Below are positions 11,894-24,330 of a stretch of 64,000 nt of DNA, in pieces. The DNA comes from Blastomyces gilchristii SLH14081. Lineage: Eukaryota; Ascomycota; Eurotiomycetes; Onygenales; Ajellomycetaceae. The translations under genes were made by a program, and so were the position numbers. The first letter of the stretch is position 1. Every line of letters starts with the position of its first letter. The notes under the pieces are model-generated. The model had not been told where the DNA came from. It did not search any database and saw only the letters and a list, made by a program, of their open reading frames with translations. Location: contig NW_003101677.1 of assembly GCF_000003855.2 (NCBI RefSeq), positions 1,223,506 through 1,287,505 on the forward strand. Reading direction: 5' to 3'.

Positions 11894-12058
11894 CAAGAAG
11901 AAGTGTATCAGAATATATTATTAACTTATTAAATATAAAGAGATAAAGAAACTATTAACAGCTTTCAGAGATATACAGAAATGACTACAGTATTATATAG
12001 TAACATTATCTTTATTCAATACATACACTATTAATATTCTTTATATGCAGTTATTATA
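10441..12058. other. Low-complexity AT-rich region with possible zinc-finger fragment
   Basis: On minus, about 11715 to 10960 is Lys/Arg/Glu-rich. It starts with a segment reading MCKYCHRLKREKKKMFKHR followed by E-I-D-C, a CX2C...HX4C arrangement like a BED-type finger, and ends in a charged coil and a poly-Lys run. Several stops interrupt it, and it might be an N-terminal transposase fragment. The rest (10441-10950) is AT-rich without recognisable content. Confidence 0.3.
11813..11892. repeat. AAT/ATG trinucleotide microsatellite
   Basis: About 80 bp of uninterrupted GAT/AAT units. Unlike the SINE and LINE tails in this window, no flanking target duplication is visible. Confidence 0.85.
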
Positions 12059-12063
12059 TAATC

Positions 12064-12158
12064 TGTCAGGTCACGTGATCTGGCTTACTAATCCTTCCAT
12101 CATATAACTTTCCATAAGCTAGCAACCTTTCAATCACACAAGCTTTACACCTTTCACA
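12064..12158 (+). repeat. 5' LTR of copia element F
   Basis: 95 bp, TG...CA ends, nearly identical to 17641-17735. Differences are mostly C/T or G/A, including loss of the CACGTG core. Confidence 0.88.
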
Positions 12159-12175
12159 GGTTATGAGACCTGTTT
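12159..12175 (+). promoter_or_regulatory. Primer binding site, probable half-tRNA(iMet) type
   Basis: Immediately after the 5' LTR comes GGTTATGAGACCTG. Its complement contains CTCATAACC, the anticodon-loop sequence of initiator Met tRNA. Drosophila copia and relatives prime from a tRNA-iMet fragment cleaved at the anticodon, so this fits the family. I compared it from memory only. Confidence 0.6.
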
Positions 12176-12421
12176 TGTGCAAAATCACTGCCAATTCGGG
12201 ATTCCTTGTCAATATAATCATTATTTGAACTACTGCTTCATTTGATACGCTCATCAGGAGTTAAAATCATCTTATTCTATCAGTATTGATGTGTTTGAGA
12301 TCTTGATGATCAATAATACTACTGCTCGCTTAAAAAAGAGACTTGCAGAAAACACACCACATTTGCAAAAAAGCAAGAAAAGAGAATGATATTGACAAGG
12401 ATTCAATAAATGAATATTAAG

Positions 12422-15400
12422 ATGGCGGATTCAATATGATCCCGCTCACATACATATTCACAATCTTGTGTCCTTTTCACTGAATCAGTTGCAGTTGATG
12501 ATGATTCTTCACACTCATGCTCTGCCAGTGAACATTCTTCTGAAGCTTTTGAAAGCTTCATTGATGAACACCTCGAAACACCCTCTCAATTTGAAGCTGG
12601 TTTGAATACAGCTTCTGACAGGGTCAGGCCGGCCCCCCGATCTACTCAACAGCTTGATGCTGGTTCTCATGAAGTCTACTGTTCGGGCGAGGCAATATCA
12701 GACCAACAGATGAAGCATCTCAAGATGATACTTGAGATGAACAAGAAGAAGTGAAGAGTTCTAGAACTCGAACTACAACTGAAAAAACTCTGTTAACAGA
12801 GATTCTCATTCTCTACAGATCAATCACAGAATGTTAATAATTATTCTGTCATCACATCAACAGTCTGTACAGCCACATGAAACTCTAATCTCAGTGAAAG
12901 GTTGGAATTCAATCTTTATAAACTGAATAGCTGTGTTGACAAGGCAATCTCCTAATTCAAGAAAGATGTCAAGAATACTGTGAGATCAAACAGTCTGACT
13001 GATACATTCAATTACATCATATGAAGCATCTTCATGAAATTGAAACTGGTTGATGCACAGTGTTGATATATGATAGAGAAATAATAGACTCAGAACCCTC
13101 TATAAAGAGATGATAAATGAGTATTATTCTGAGATGCCAGAAACCAGTGACTCTATACATTCATCTCAAACTTCTTGAATGCAGGTGTCAGACCATGTTT
13201 CTTCAAATATGATGAAAATCAGATTGCTTATACTCTATGAAATGTGATTAAACAGGAATACTCTGTTCTTAAAACACAGTTACACTGTGAGACAGCTCTG
13301 AAATTCATGTCTCTTGATGACACACAGGTCACTAATCTACACACATTCTTTGATAAGTTTCAGTCTGTTATCATGAAATTGAAGATGTTGAATGCTTTCC
13401 TCTCAGATGCATGAACATTTAATATCTTCTACTCAGTTCTACTCAACAATTGAAGGAATTATATTCAGAAGAAGATAGAGAAGATACAGGATTTCAAATT
13501 CACAGCTGTGATATTGAATGTTAATCTTCTTATGAAGAAGATCTGTTCACAGCTTAATTCTTCAAAAGATAAAAAGAATCTATAGAATACAGATTCTGCA
13601 GTCAACACTGCTACAACAGATACAATAATCACTACACCTATCAATTCTAACAATAATACATTGAATTCGGCCTGTGAAGACTGTACTGAATGTGATTGTA
13701 ATAGTACTCAAGAGAGCTTCTGAAATCATCAGAGATTGAGAAATTCATCTACATGTTCTGAATGTAAGAGATCTCACTTTGACATCTGTTGATTGATCAA
13801 TTCAGACAGTACTTCAGATAATTGAAGGATAAACAATGCTGTAAGAATAAAGGAATTCAAGAAAAAGAAGAAAAAGAATAATAGTGAGAGTAGAACTTAA
13901 CTATTCATTACAGATGAATCAGAGACCTATCAGATGATAAATCTCACAGAGATTATCAATGTATCAGCCTGTTTTGTGAAATCTCACAAGAATCCCCTCA
14001 CTATATGAAATAGTGGCGCCGGATGCCACATAGTGAGTGATAGATCATGATTTTTGAAACTTATAGCAATCAATGATTCAACAGTTCAAGTGATTAATAA
14101 GGTTATTATGAAGGTTCAGAGTGTCAGCACTGCATTTATCTTAGTGAATAAAAGATTGATAGAATTTAATCATGTATACTATGTGTCAGAACTATCTGCA
14201 AATCTGATCTCTGCTGAGCTTATGAAATGTCAGAGCTATATTCACTGTGATATACAAGTTAATGCTGAGAATTACTTTGAGTTTCTGTTATCTATCAATA
14301 GTGATATCTTCTACATCAATCTATCTCACAATAATATTTACATTCTATTCAACAGCTCACTGACATTTCATGAGATAATGAACAACTCAATGTATGAAGC
14401 AGTAACATATGTGGCTATTCTGAAATCAAAGACAATCTCAACAGATTATAATTCAAATGCAGAGTCTTTGAGACCTTTCAGCTGTGAGAAGATTGAACAG
14501 TTAATCAACTCTAAGAATTCAGATACTGATTTCTTTGTTATCTCATCTTTATTTTGATTATCTGCAGTTCTTCTGAAACAGCTTCTGATAGATGAGTAGC
14601 ATTGTTGACTTGGTCATATCAGTGAAAATAGTATATTAAAAATGACCAGGAACCTGCAATTTGATATTATTATTATCAGTCTGAAGAAATTATTATTCTG
14701 TGTTATATATGTTAAGTCTAAACAGAAACACACTTTCTACAAGAATTTCACACCACATCATATCATCTGCAAGGCCTTGAAGATTTGAGTGAATATATTT
14801 GATGATGGTGAGACTCTTGAAACTGAGAATGATATATTATCTTACACTGACAAGAAGCTTGCAATGATGATAACAGATAATGCTATCTGTATGAGATGAA
14901 TATTTCTATTAGAATGCAAGAATGAGATGTTGAGATATCTATGAATCTTCAATCAATTTATTAAAAATCTGCTGAGATGTGGCATTGCAATCATTCACTC
15001 AGATTGTGAAGAATTGAATTCAAATGCAGTCACAGTATATATACTTAGTGAAGATATAAAATGAGAGCTGACTTCTCTTCATACTTCACAGTAAGATGAA
15101 GTATCTGAATAATCAATCAGTTTGATTATTGAGAAGTTCTGATCACTATTAATAAACTCTTCAGCTCTGAAAAAGATGTGAAGTAAGACAGTTATTGCAG
15201 TCACAGAGCTGCTTAACCTTATATCAATCTCAATGATATTGTATAAGAACCCTGAAAATACAAAGCTGATTACACTGTATGAGGTCTGGCTTGAAGCTCT
15301 ATCTTCTGCACACAGTATTCACTGATGGGGTTGCAAAGCATTCTTGAAGATAGTTCTCAAGCTCATCAATAAAATGACTTCCTGTTTCAAAGAGTTGATT

Positions 15401-17506
15401 TTTGTGAGTTATGATGATTTTATTAATTATAGATTAATGAATCTCTTCAACAGGCATTTATATATATCAAAAGACATCATCTTTCAGAAGAATCTTCATC
15501 TTGCTGATTCATCAATACTGATAACACACAATCTGAAGATTCTACTCAATGCAGTCTGTAAAGTGACTGCAGTGATTTCTTCAGTGACATCAGGCCTACT
15601 CACTACAGTCTGTCAAGAGATTGCAGTGATTTCTGATTCATCAATAGATGATCTGTTCATTGATAAGGAAATCTGACCTGAGTGTTTATTATTTCTTATA
15701 CTCACTAATAATTGATGAATTGACTATGATATCTCTGTGAGAATATCTATCTTTTTAGTACAGAATACACTGAACTTCTTAGAACTCACAGTTAAATCAG
15801 ATGATTCTCTGACATCTATAAGAGATATCACTACAGTGAGGGAAGCTTCAGTGAGAGACAGTCTTGAAGATTTACTCACTGATTCTGAGATTGCTGCACT
15901 TCTGATCCTGAAAAACCTCACATGTGTCAAAGCTTTCATGAAATGAAAATATTATTACAAGACCTGTGTTAAAGAGATCAACTGTTTAAAATAGATAGGA
16001 ATCTGATGACTGATTGAGAGAACATCATAAATAAGTGTTCTTCACAGTCAATGAGTATTTGATAAAAAGTTCAATAATATAAGTGATATTATCCACTATA
16101 AGGCCTGCTGAGTTGTCTGTGAAAATCATTAATAAAAGAAAGTCAATTACTCAAGAATCTTTGCACCTGTCATCTCTGCATTCATCTCACAAGCTCTCAT
16201 GATGATCTCAGTATCTCAGAGATGATATGTTCTGCAGATTGATATGATGACTGCTTTTTTGAATGCTCAACTGCCTGCTGATGAATGAATATATATGAAT
16301 CAACTCACAGAATTCTGCAAAGACTGTGATGATCTTGTGTGTGAGTTGATGCAGAGACTCTACAGTCTTAAGCAAGCAGCACTCTTATGATATGAGAAGC
16401 TGTGAAAGATGCTATTGCACTCAGGCTTCTGTATCAGTCTCTATGATACTGAACTATTTATTCATGATGAAAGACAGGTCTATATAATCATCTACATGAA
16501 TGATGTCTGTCTATACAGCCTGAAAATCGAAGATCTGAACTAGGCCAAAGCTGAAATTGCTGCTAATTATGAGATCAAGAATGTAGAGGATTTCAATCAC
16601 TATCTAGAAATGAAGATTGATAGAGATTCAACTTCATTGATATTGTTTCAACCTCTCTTTGTAAGAAATCTTCTGAAGAAGTTCTCAATGAATGACTGTC
16701 ATTCTACATTCACTTCTATGAAGAAGAATGTTGATTTCATGAATGATGATGAGAAATCAATTGTATACACAGCAGAATTTATCCTATAATTCTATCAATC
16801 TGATATCAGATTCCTGTAATATCTGGCATTCAATACACATTCTGATATGAGCTTCGCTGCAGGATTCCTTGAATGATTCAGCTCTCAGCCTACATCAAAG
16901 AACTGGGCTGCATACAAGTGTACACTTCAATATCTACAGAGTTCAATCAATGAGGGTATAACCTATCACAGAGATGCTGAAATTGAACCTGTAGCATATA
17001 CAGATGCCGATTGAGCTGGTAGGAATCTAGGATCCCATTCAATCACCGGTTATATCATCTACATGGCAGGTGGCCCCGTTGCATAGCGGAGCTGCCGGTA
17101 AACAGAGGTCTTCAAGTCATCAACAGAGGCTGAATATATTGCATTCTCTGAGACTGTATATGAGCTTGTCTGTCTCTGAGAGCTTCTAGAAGATGCTGAA
17201 TTCATCTCATTTCATCTCAACAATCTAGATGCTGATGATCACCTCATTCCCATCACAGTCAATGATCTGACTTATACAATCCATACTGATAATAAGTCTG
17301 TCATAGAGCTATTCTCTTCTGAAGCAATTTCACGCGACTTAAAGCATATAGAGGTTCATTTTCACATTCTTCAGAATCTTGTCTGTAAGAATGAGATATC
17401 TATCTGATATGTTTCATCTGCTGAAAACACGGTGGATGAGCTTACTAAATCACTTGAAATGTTGAAATATACACGTTGGAAGGAGATTATGAAGATGAAG
17501 GAATAG
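12422..17506 (+). pseudogene. Copia gag-pol polyprotein, single frame, broken by stops
   Basis: From ATG 12422 to TAG 17504-17506 every recognised domain lies in one frame (1694 codons), with no frameshift needed. In order: gag; a compact zinc knuckle CSECKRSHFDIC near 13760 (spacing shorter than the usual CX2CX4HX4C); protease at about 14010, where the active-site Asp of DSGA reads N (NSGAGCH); the pre-integrase LGHIS motif near 14615; the integrase core to about 15100; RT with YMNDV at 16493-16504 (YMDDV expected); and RNase H with TEAEYIAF near 17130 and a K-H-I-E-V-H-F motif near 17345. At least the protease and RT catalytic Asp codons are mutated by G-to-A changes next to G. Confidence 0.9.
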
Positions 17507-17640
17507 AGGGATAAAAAATAATGTATATCATGACTGGTTTTTCATTGCTACACATTTTCCAGTCATTTTTTGTATCTGTACTTGATTTAAAGGCGAATTT
17601 TGTATATAGCATCATGTATAGTTACTCTGGTGAGTGAGGG

Positions 17641-17735
17641 TGTCAGGTCATGTGATCTGGCTTACTAATCCTTTCACTATATAACTTTCCACAAGCTAGC
17701 AACCTTTTAATCACACAAGCTTTACACCTTTCATA
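17641..17735 (+). repeat. 3' LTR of copia element F
   Basis: 95 bp, matches 12064-12158, followed by the TAATC target duplication at 17736-17740. Confidence 0.88.
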
Positions 17736-17740
17736 TAATC

Positions 17741-19229
17741 TATATCAGAGATACATGCAGAAAACAGATCTTTATTACTAGAAAGAATAATTGCAGTGAT
17801 TCTCTATTTTTATATTATAAAGATAAGTTATTCTCATTTCTTTCTTCTCTCTTTTCTCTTCTTCTTCAACTCATCACTAAGTTCAAGCTGATATAAAAAC
17901 TATTAAAACACTCTTAGAAACTCTCAAATTAAAGAGTATAGATTAATTAAATTTTAAATACAGATGAATCAAATTACATTTAATAATACTAATTATTTAT
18001 TCTCTTCTTAATAAAATAACAGTCATATCTTTTCTCTCTCTCTTCAAATAAAACATGGCCCGCGAAAAGCGAGTATTATGTCAGGTTATAATAATCAACA
18101 CAGTCTCAGTATACAGAGCTGTATATATACAGTGTGTACTGAACTGAGAGACTATATAAGTTGTAAATTAACAGTAGTATCTCAGAAAGAGCTGTGCAGT
18201 ATAAGAAAGCTACAACTCTCAGTTACATACATAGAGAGTGAATCACTGCAGTAAGTATATATATATTATACAGAAGTAACACTTTTTAATAACACTCAGT
18301 CTCTAATATTATGAAAATAGAGTCTCTCTGTATCTGTAAGATCTGTTTTTATTAGAAGTTAAGAGATTTTATATTTCTCAAGATTATCTTCATATATCTT
18401 GTTTATAAAATCAATAAGAGAAATTATCAATTTCAGTATTCTGCTTTTAATATTATTCAAGTGACAGCAGAGTCTACTCTGACCACACTTTTTAAGTGTA
18501 TATTTTCTAATTATTCACATTTATACAGATATATACTAATTATTTATTAGATGATATTAAGATAATAACTTATTACAGCTGTGTTACTCTCACTGTAAGA
18601 GATATATAATTAATAATAAATATTGTAAAGACTCTGAGAAGTAAGTATTTTAAAAGTGCTACAGCTCTGCAATCTTGATTTTTTTTATTTTTATTTTTTA
18701 TTTTTTTCTTTTTCTTTTATTTTTTTTCTTTCTCTTTTTTTTTTCATTGTGATTTTTTCTTGTTTTTATTTTATTTTTTATTTTTTGTTTTTTTTATATT
18801 TTATATTTTTTTTATAATTAAAATTATATGAATTATAATCTGTGTTCAGAAAAGTAATAATATTTAGTAATACTCTCTATTAAATTTTCAACAAATGAGT
18901 ACTATATTATAATATTATGTAAGTGTGAAATGATTTCATAATCTTATTTAATATCATTCTCAATAATGAGATCAGAATGAAAATATAGCTAAGAATTCAA
19001 ATATATTCTTTATCTGAGACTAGATTTTTATTTGAAAAGTGAATCTGAGACCTTTAATATTTGAAATAATGTGATTTGAAATCAATGTAATGAATACAAA
19101 TTATGACTAGAAGTAATACTTTTAGATAATATAATAACTGTAAAGTTTAATTCTAGTCTCAGATACAGTCACATAATCAGTCTAATTATAAGATTATCTC
19201 TAAAAAAATTCTTTAAGAAAAATAAGAAG
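17741..19229. other. Unassigned sequence; expected site of the A1 3' LTR, which is not recognisable
   Basis: Element A1 (minus strand) should end here after its chromodomain with a 3' LTR, but no sequence resembling the A LTR is visible. There is a small GC patch at 18057-18080 (CCCGCGAAAAGCGAG followed by TATTATGTC), otherwise AT-rich DNA without coding signal. About 18679-18830 is a T-rich homopyrimidine-like tract. Confidence 0.4.
18679..18830. repeat. T-rich low-complexity tract
   Basis: About 150 bp dominated by runs of T separated by single A, C or G. It could be a decayed poly(A) tail of a minus-strand insertion, but no element body is recognisable beside it. Confidence 0.6.
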
Positions 19230-20841
19230 TCTTAAGTAGTATTTCTTACTCAATATCTCTGACATGTAATAAGGTAGTCTCTACTAGCTATCTCATAGCT
19301 TGCAATCTCTTTCTCAGTATTTTTCAAATACTTAAGTAATTTTCATGAATTCTCTGATGATGAATAATCTTTTCATTTAACAAGATATTAAAGCTTGTTA
19401 TAATATGTTCACTTATTCAATATTTTCTTCATAAGATATTCAGTATTACTCTCAATCTTGATATTATTCAGTCAAGACAGCTTCATCTCAAGATATTACT
19501 TATAGAGCTTTAAATAGAAAATATGAAAAATAGAATGAATTGATTTCAATTCTGAGAATAATTTCAACTTATATATCTGTTTACTTATTACTCTTATTAC
19601 TGAGAAAGATTCTAGTCACCACTCACTGAGCTTTTTATACAGTCTTATTATCTTGATATTCTTTGCTAAAAGTAGCACTTGATTCTCTATTAAGAACTTT
19701 ATTAAAAGATGTTTTTAATTATAGTATTCTGTCTACTGCTTCTGAGTATAGTGAATACTTTTTACTATCTTCTTATAAATTTTATTCAAAAGTTTCAATC
19801 TCACTTTTACTTCTAGTACTGAGAGATACTCTGTTCTCTATAATCTGTTTAACATTCTGACTACTTATTCTTCTCTTTAAAATATTGTCTGTGATGTCAC
19901 TGAGTAATGAAGAATTATATTCATAATAAGCAGAAAAAAGATACTTTTAAAATTACATTTTTTACATTGTTATATATAAATTCAGTGATTAGAAGATGTT
20001 TAAATCAATTATTCTAATAATATAAATGAAATACTTAAAGATACTATTCTAATATCTGATTCTGATATTCAGTCTGATTATCTGTCTGCAGATGAAATAC
20101 AGTACTGAGAAGATATCTTATTATAAAGTAATAGTAAAAGACTGATTAGTATTTACTAATGAAGAGAGATTCTTAATCTGTTATTAATAATTTCAGAGTA
20201 CTATGATTATAAATGATAGTATTTAAAAACAGGTCAGTCAATTCAGAGGCTTTAATCTTTTTATAAGTAGAGATATATTTAATCATCTTTATAAAGTAGT
20301 TAATAATAATTAAAATTAAGTCATATTCTTTAACTCTTATTGCCTTCAGTAGATTAACTATGAAATTCATTAATAGATTCTGTTATAAGCTCTTTAAAAC
20401 AGGCAGTAATATCAACTTACTGTATTACTTATATCACAGAATCTTTATTCTTTAACAGATATTATAAGTTTTAATATACTCTTTGACATCTGCTCAGAGC
20501 TTGTCTTAAATATATTTATATTTTAAAAGCTTCTCAGTCTTCTCTAACTTAAAGTATCTTATATGAGAATTATCATGATAAATTCTCAATAACTTCTGAT
20601 ACACTGCTCTGCTATGAGAGATAAAGACTGAATTATTTAGTAGTAGGAAGTTTACATTCTTCTAGTTATCAGTGACTTAATTTCTTAGCAGTACTACTCT
20701 GCTCAGAGTCTGTCTCTTTCAAGTTTAAACTAAGTTCTTTCTTCTTTAACTTCTGAATTCAAGCTGTAGTAGAGATATCTCTCTTCTATAACTTATCAAT
20801 GAATTTTAAAAGTAGTTAAGTTGAAAGATTGTAGATCATTT
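19230..20841 (-). pseudogene. A1 integrase C-terminal half and chromodomain, broken
   Basis: Minus strand from 20841. The open piece 20370-20173 carries the integrase core (YDLILIIINYFIKMIKYIS), a counterpart of A3 at about 54340-54500. Further on, near 19640-19500, is the SH3-like integrase tail. Near 19420-19290 comes a chromodomain-like stretch with YLMKKILNK, YLVK*KDYSSSEN and LLKYLKNTEKEI. Chromodomains direct integration to heterochromatin marked by H3K9 methylation in related elements (established). Junction with B1 is at the CATTT duplication (20837-20841). Confidence 0.75.
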
Positions 20842-21150
20842 TGTGGCGGGCTGCGCCCGATCAATCATATAGACTATTCCGTTACACTTCATAGATTCTT
20901 CCACTTTCACTCTCGAACACATACACTCTGATTCTTGGCCATTCTCAATCGCCGATCCTCGGCCGTCACAAACACGTATAGATTCTTCCGCCCTGAAGCT
21001 TCACTGCATACATCATCACATACATGTAGAAATATTCACTCTGATTACTGATTTCTACACTTTCTCTTTCTTTCCTTCTCTAATGTTTTTCTCTTTGTTA
21101 TATAAGACCTATCAATATTATACTGATCTATTCAGTGTAGGCCTCTTATA
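20842..21150 (+). repeat. 5' LTR of B1
   Basis: 309 bp. The GC-rich first ~40 bp (TGTGGCGGGCTGCGCCCGAT) matches B2; a TATATAAG-like box and an ATATTATACTGATCTATTCAG block lie near the end. A probable promoter is inferred from LTR function. Confidence 0.9.
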
Positions 21151-21472
21151 CTAGAAAAACATTTATCATCTTCTCATTAGAAATGATTATTCACACATCA
21201 TCTTCTCATTAGAAATGATTATTCATCAAGAGATATTCAAACATATAACAATGTGTAAGAAATAGAGAAACAGTTAAGTGAACACTGAGTTCTCAGATAG
21301 AAGCTTGCTCATCAGTCACTCTGACTCTGCAATAAGACCTTACAAAGAGAGTAAGATCTTATAAGAGAATGTCAGTGAAAGACCTGAGAGTTCTGACACT
21401 CAGATATATAAGAATATGATTACACTTCTTCAGATTTCACAGATATCATACATTTAATAAAACAATATAATC

Positions 21473-22298
21473 ATGTCTAACAATAATATGAGAGAACCCT
21501 CGAGTGTGAGTATAGAGATAATATCACAGTGACTTCAAGTAATGTTGAAATTACAACAGCAACAGATAGCAGATATGCATGTAACTCAACAACTTTAATA
21601 CAAAGAGATTCAATGATTAACTCATGTAATTTCAACATCTACAGAATTGAATACAAAAGTGCTGAAAGAACACTTAAATGCTTCTGCATATTTTAATACT
21701 TCTGATCTCACTCTCTACTCATTATAAAGAATGAAAATGCTCACAAAACTGAGTATAGATGAAGATGTTATCAGTTTGTTAATCAATCAAGATTGATATA
21801 TCAATGAATGATTGAAGAATCATGTGAAACAGAAGTTTCATTCATAAATAAAAGCATGTGAATCAGTGTTATAAACATCTGATAATATTATGAAACATCT
21901 TGATATTCTGTTCTGAGACACTATCATATAATAGAAAGTATTAGATTGATTACAGAGTATCTGACAGAGAAACACTTCTCTTACAACATTTATTCCTGAC
22001 TTTAATATCAAGATTCTAGAAGCAGATGATCAATCTTGAAAGAATTGAATGAAGATTAGCATGCTTAAGAAGACATTGACTTTTAAACTCTTACAGATTC
22101 TTATAAGTGTAGATAAAGACCAGACTTATAAAGACTTCTACACACAGCTCTGAACATTGAATGACTGTCTTATCAAGCTCAAGAGTATACAGAACAGTGA
22201 CAGAAAATATTACATCTCAGCAACTCATACACCTGTGCTGAAGAACAGCAATGATGCAGATATCATGAACTGAATAGATTCAAATATCTATACATAAG
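21473..22298 (+). pseudogene. B1 gag, N-terminal part, broken
   Basis: The likely start is ATG 21473 (MSNNNMREP), aligned with ATG 41648 in B2. Recognisable conserved stretches with B2 include MLKKTLTFKLLQ and KDQTYKDF. In-frame TGA and TAA codons interrupt it, and the frame is interrupted at 22298 by element C and continues at 30546. Gag forms the virus-like particle core. Confidence 0.8.
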
Positions 22299-22483
22299 TG
22301 TGGTTCGGAAGAACGTACGGTGGTTCGGAAGAACGTACGACCGTCGGATAATAACGCGGCCGCTTCCGAACTTGCTTACGAGTGTAAAGGGGCCATAGCA
22401 GCCGCTAATTAATTTAGTGTACAATATATAAGACACTGGTGTATGCCTGTAATCATACACTGGCTCAAGCAACCTTTGAATCA
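22299..22483 (+). repeat. 5' LTR of element C
   Basis: 185 bp with an internal 19-bp direct repeat (TGGTTCGGAAGAACGTACG twice at the start) and a TATATAAGACAC box. The first ~120 bp retain many CpGs, while the second part has lost CpGs that the 3' LTR keeps, so the two LTRs are mutated at complementary places. Confidence 0.9.
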
Positions 22484-22569
22484 CATCTGATAGCATGTCT
22501 AAAAACTGGTGAGAAGTGCAGGCTTCTTCAGAGTATGATAATTCTGTCTACAAAGTGATTCATAGTTAT

Positions 22570-24330
22570 TATGCCAGTGTGGTCCTAGAACATCTCAAAA
22601 GATAGCATACAAAGAGTGATAAGTGAAAGAGTATCTGATTGATACTGCTTCACTTGTTGAGAGAAAACTTCACACTCAGGTGAATATCATATATGAGATA
22701 TGAATGAATGAGATGTGAGAAAGAGAATGAGAGCAGTGAATCAGATTCAAAGAAGTTCACTCTCTACTCAAAAGAAGGATAAAAAAGAAAGAAGATGATC
22801 ATTATCAGAGTTATATAATAATAACAGAAATCATACAGCAATATAATGATAGACATTGTATAATTAACAAGAAATCACTGAAATAAATATCTCTTCTAGT
22901 TAATACAAATAACATTCTTCTCTGCTATCTGAACTGAAAGATATACAGAATCTCTCAGAGAGTTTACTCAAAGCAGTAAGAAAAACAGCTGAAACTGCTG
23001 AACTGGAATTGAAGCTCTGTACATGCATAAGAATTCTAAACAAGATCAAGGCCTTGTGTACACAGTGACAGGCTGAGATGAAAGTTAAACAATAATTAAT
23101 ATTCACTGCAGATCAAGTATTCACTATAAACAGCTTCACTGACACAATCATCATCATCAATAAGAATAGAGAAAATCAGATCTTAGGTCTGCAGTGAGAG
23201 ATTGAATGATTATACAGATAGATAACTACACTGAACCTGAAGATCTCATTATAATTATTCACAACCTCTTCAGAAGTATACACATCATCAGAGATCACTG
23301 CACAGAATGAGAATCTGAGTATGAAATATATCAAGTCAGAAGATCTGCTGAAGTCACTAAGCTTTAATAACAACTGAAAAAATGATGCTGCAATCAGCTG
23401 ACTAAGTCAGATGTAATCATATTATCAGATTAAATATGAACTCACAGACAGACAGTTAATAGAATTTCAACAAGTCTTAAAATCTGCTGTGTTTCTACAC
23501 AGAAAAGTGAAGTTATTATAAATAACTGATAAAAAGATAAATCTTATAGACTCAGAGTAATATTCATTTCTATAAACATGAAATAAGTTTTTCAAATGAA
23601 TCTTGTATAACTTTGAGAAAGTGAATATATAAGATAAGTATTACAAATACTTCACTGAGTGTAGATAAGTGAGTAATCTTACATCATACTTTACATACTT
23701 CAGCTTATACTATCTCACATTGAATGAAGAGCTTTTAACATCTTTCTATTTACAGATCTTCATTCATGATCTTACATCTGAGCTGAGAGTGAAATGAAAA
23801 TGCTTAATCTCACAGTCAGACACAGTGAAGAAAGCATATAATATTCTTATTATATGAGAATAAGTAAGTCAATTGCAACAGAAAATACTGCAATTGAGTA
23901 TATCTCAGTGAAGAACAGATAATCAGACTTCTATAACACAAGTCACATACTCAGACATGATGAATCTAGATCTGAATACTATCACTAAAGTGCTGAATTC
24001 TCTGAAAAAGAAATCCCCTGAGTGAAAACCTTGATATAGTAAGTATTGAGCTTGCTTCAACTGCAGATGCTAAAATCATGATACAAAAGATTGCACTCAG
24101 TGTGTGCAGTCAAGAGAAGCAAGAAAGTCAAAAAACTAGCAGAATCAGTGAGCTTGAAGACACTCACTGATATTCTATGAAAAGTCTTCAAAGTGAAAGA
24201 GATGCTCATGTTAGATGACTCTCTGAATTCTACAAATGTTAACAGAAAGCAGGCTTCTGACTGAGATGTAAGTGAGAATGAAGTGAACACTCACCTCAAT
24301 GCCTTGAGACCTGAAATGTTAATATATAAG
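22570..24330 (+). pseudogene. Element C gag, broken
   Basis: The region upstream of RT is charged and helix-rich with many TGA stops. Near 24055-24095 it encodes CFNCRC-x-NHDTKDC, a CX2CX4HX4C nucleic-acid-binding knuckle followed by TQCVQSREARKSKK. The start codon is not identifiable and the limits are approximate. Confidence 0.6.

Larger units (their letters stand above)
12059..17740 (+). mobile_element. Ty1/copia retrotransposon F, complete, with 5-bp target duplication
   Basis: Target duplication TAATC lies at 12059-12063 and 17736-17740. The LTRs are only 95 bp (12064-12158 and 17641-17735), starting TGTCAGGTCA and ending CA (5') or TA (3', one C-to-T change). A purine-rich tract (TGAGTGAGGG) directly precedes the 3' LTR. 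The internal region encodes one long gag-pol frame in the copia order: gag, protease, integrase, RT, RNase H. It is inactivated by many stop codons, mostly TGA. Several short GC-rich patches survive inside it (about 12600-12690, 14010-14030, 17030-17105). Confidence 0.92.

Noticed and set aside
12066..12254. 62-codon minus-strand ORF
   Set aside because: Lies over the copia F 5' LTR and primer site.
22263..22496. 77-codon minus-strand ORF
   Set aside because: It coincides with the 5' LTR of element C and crosses its boundary; no support as a gene.
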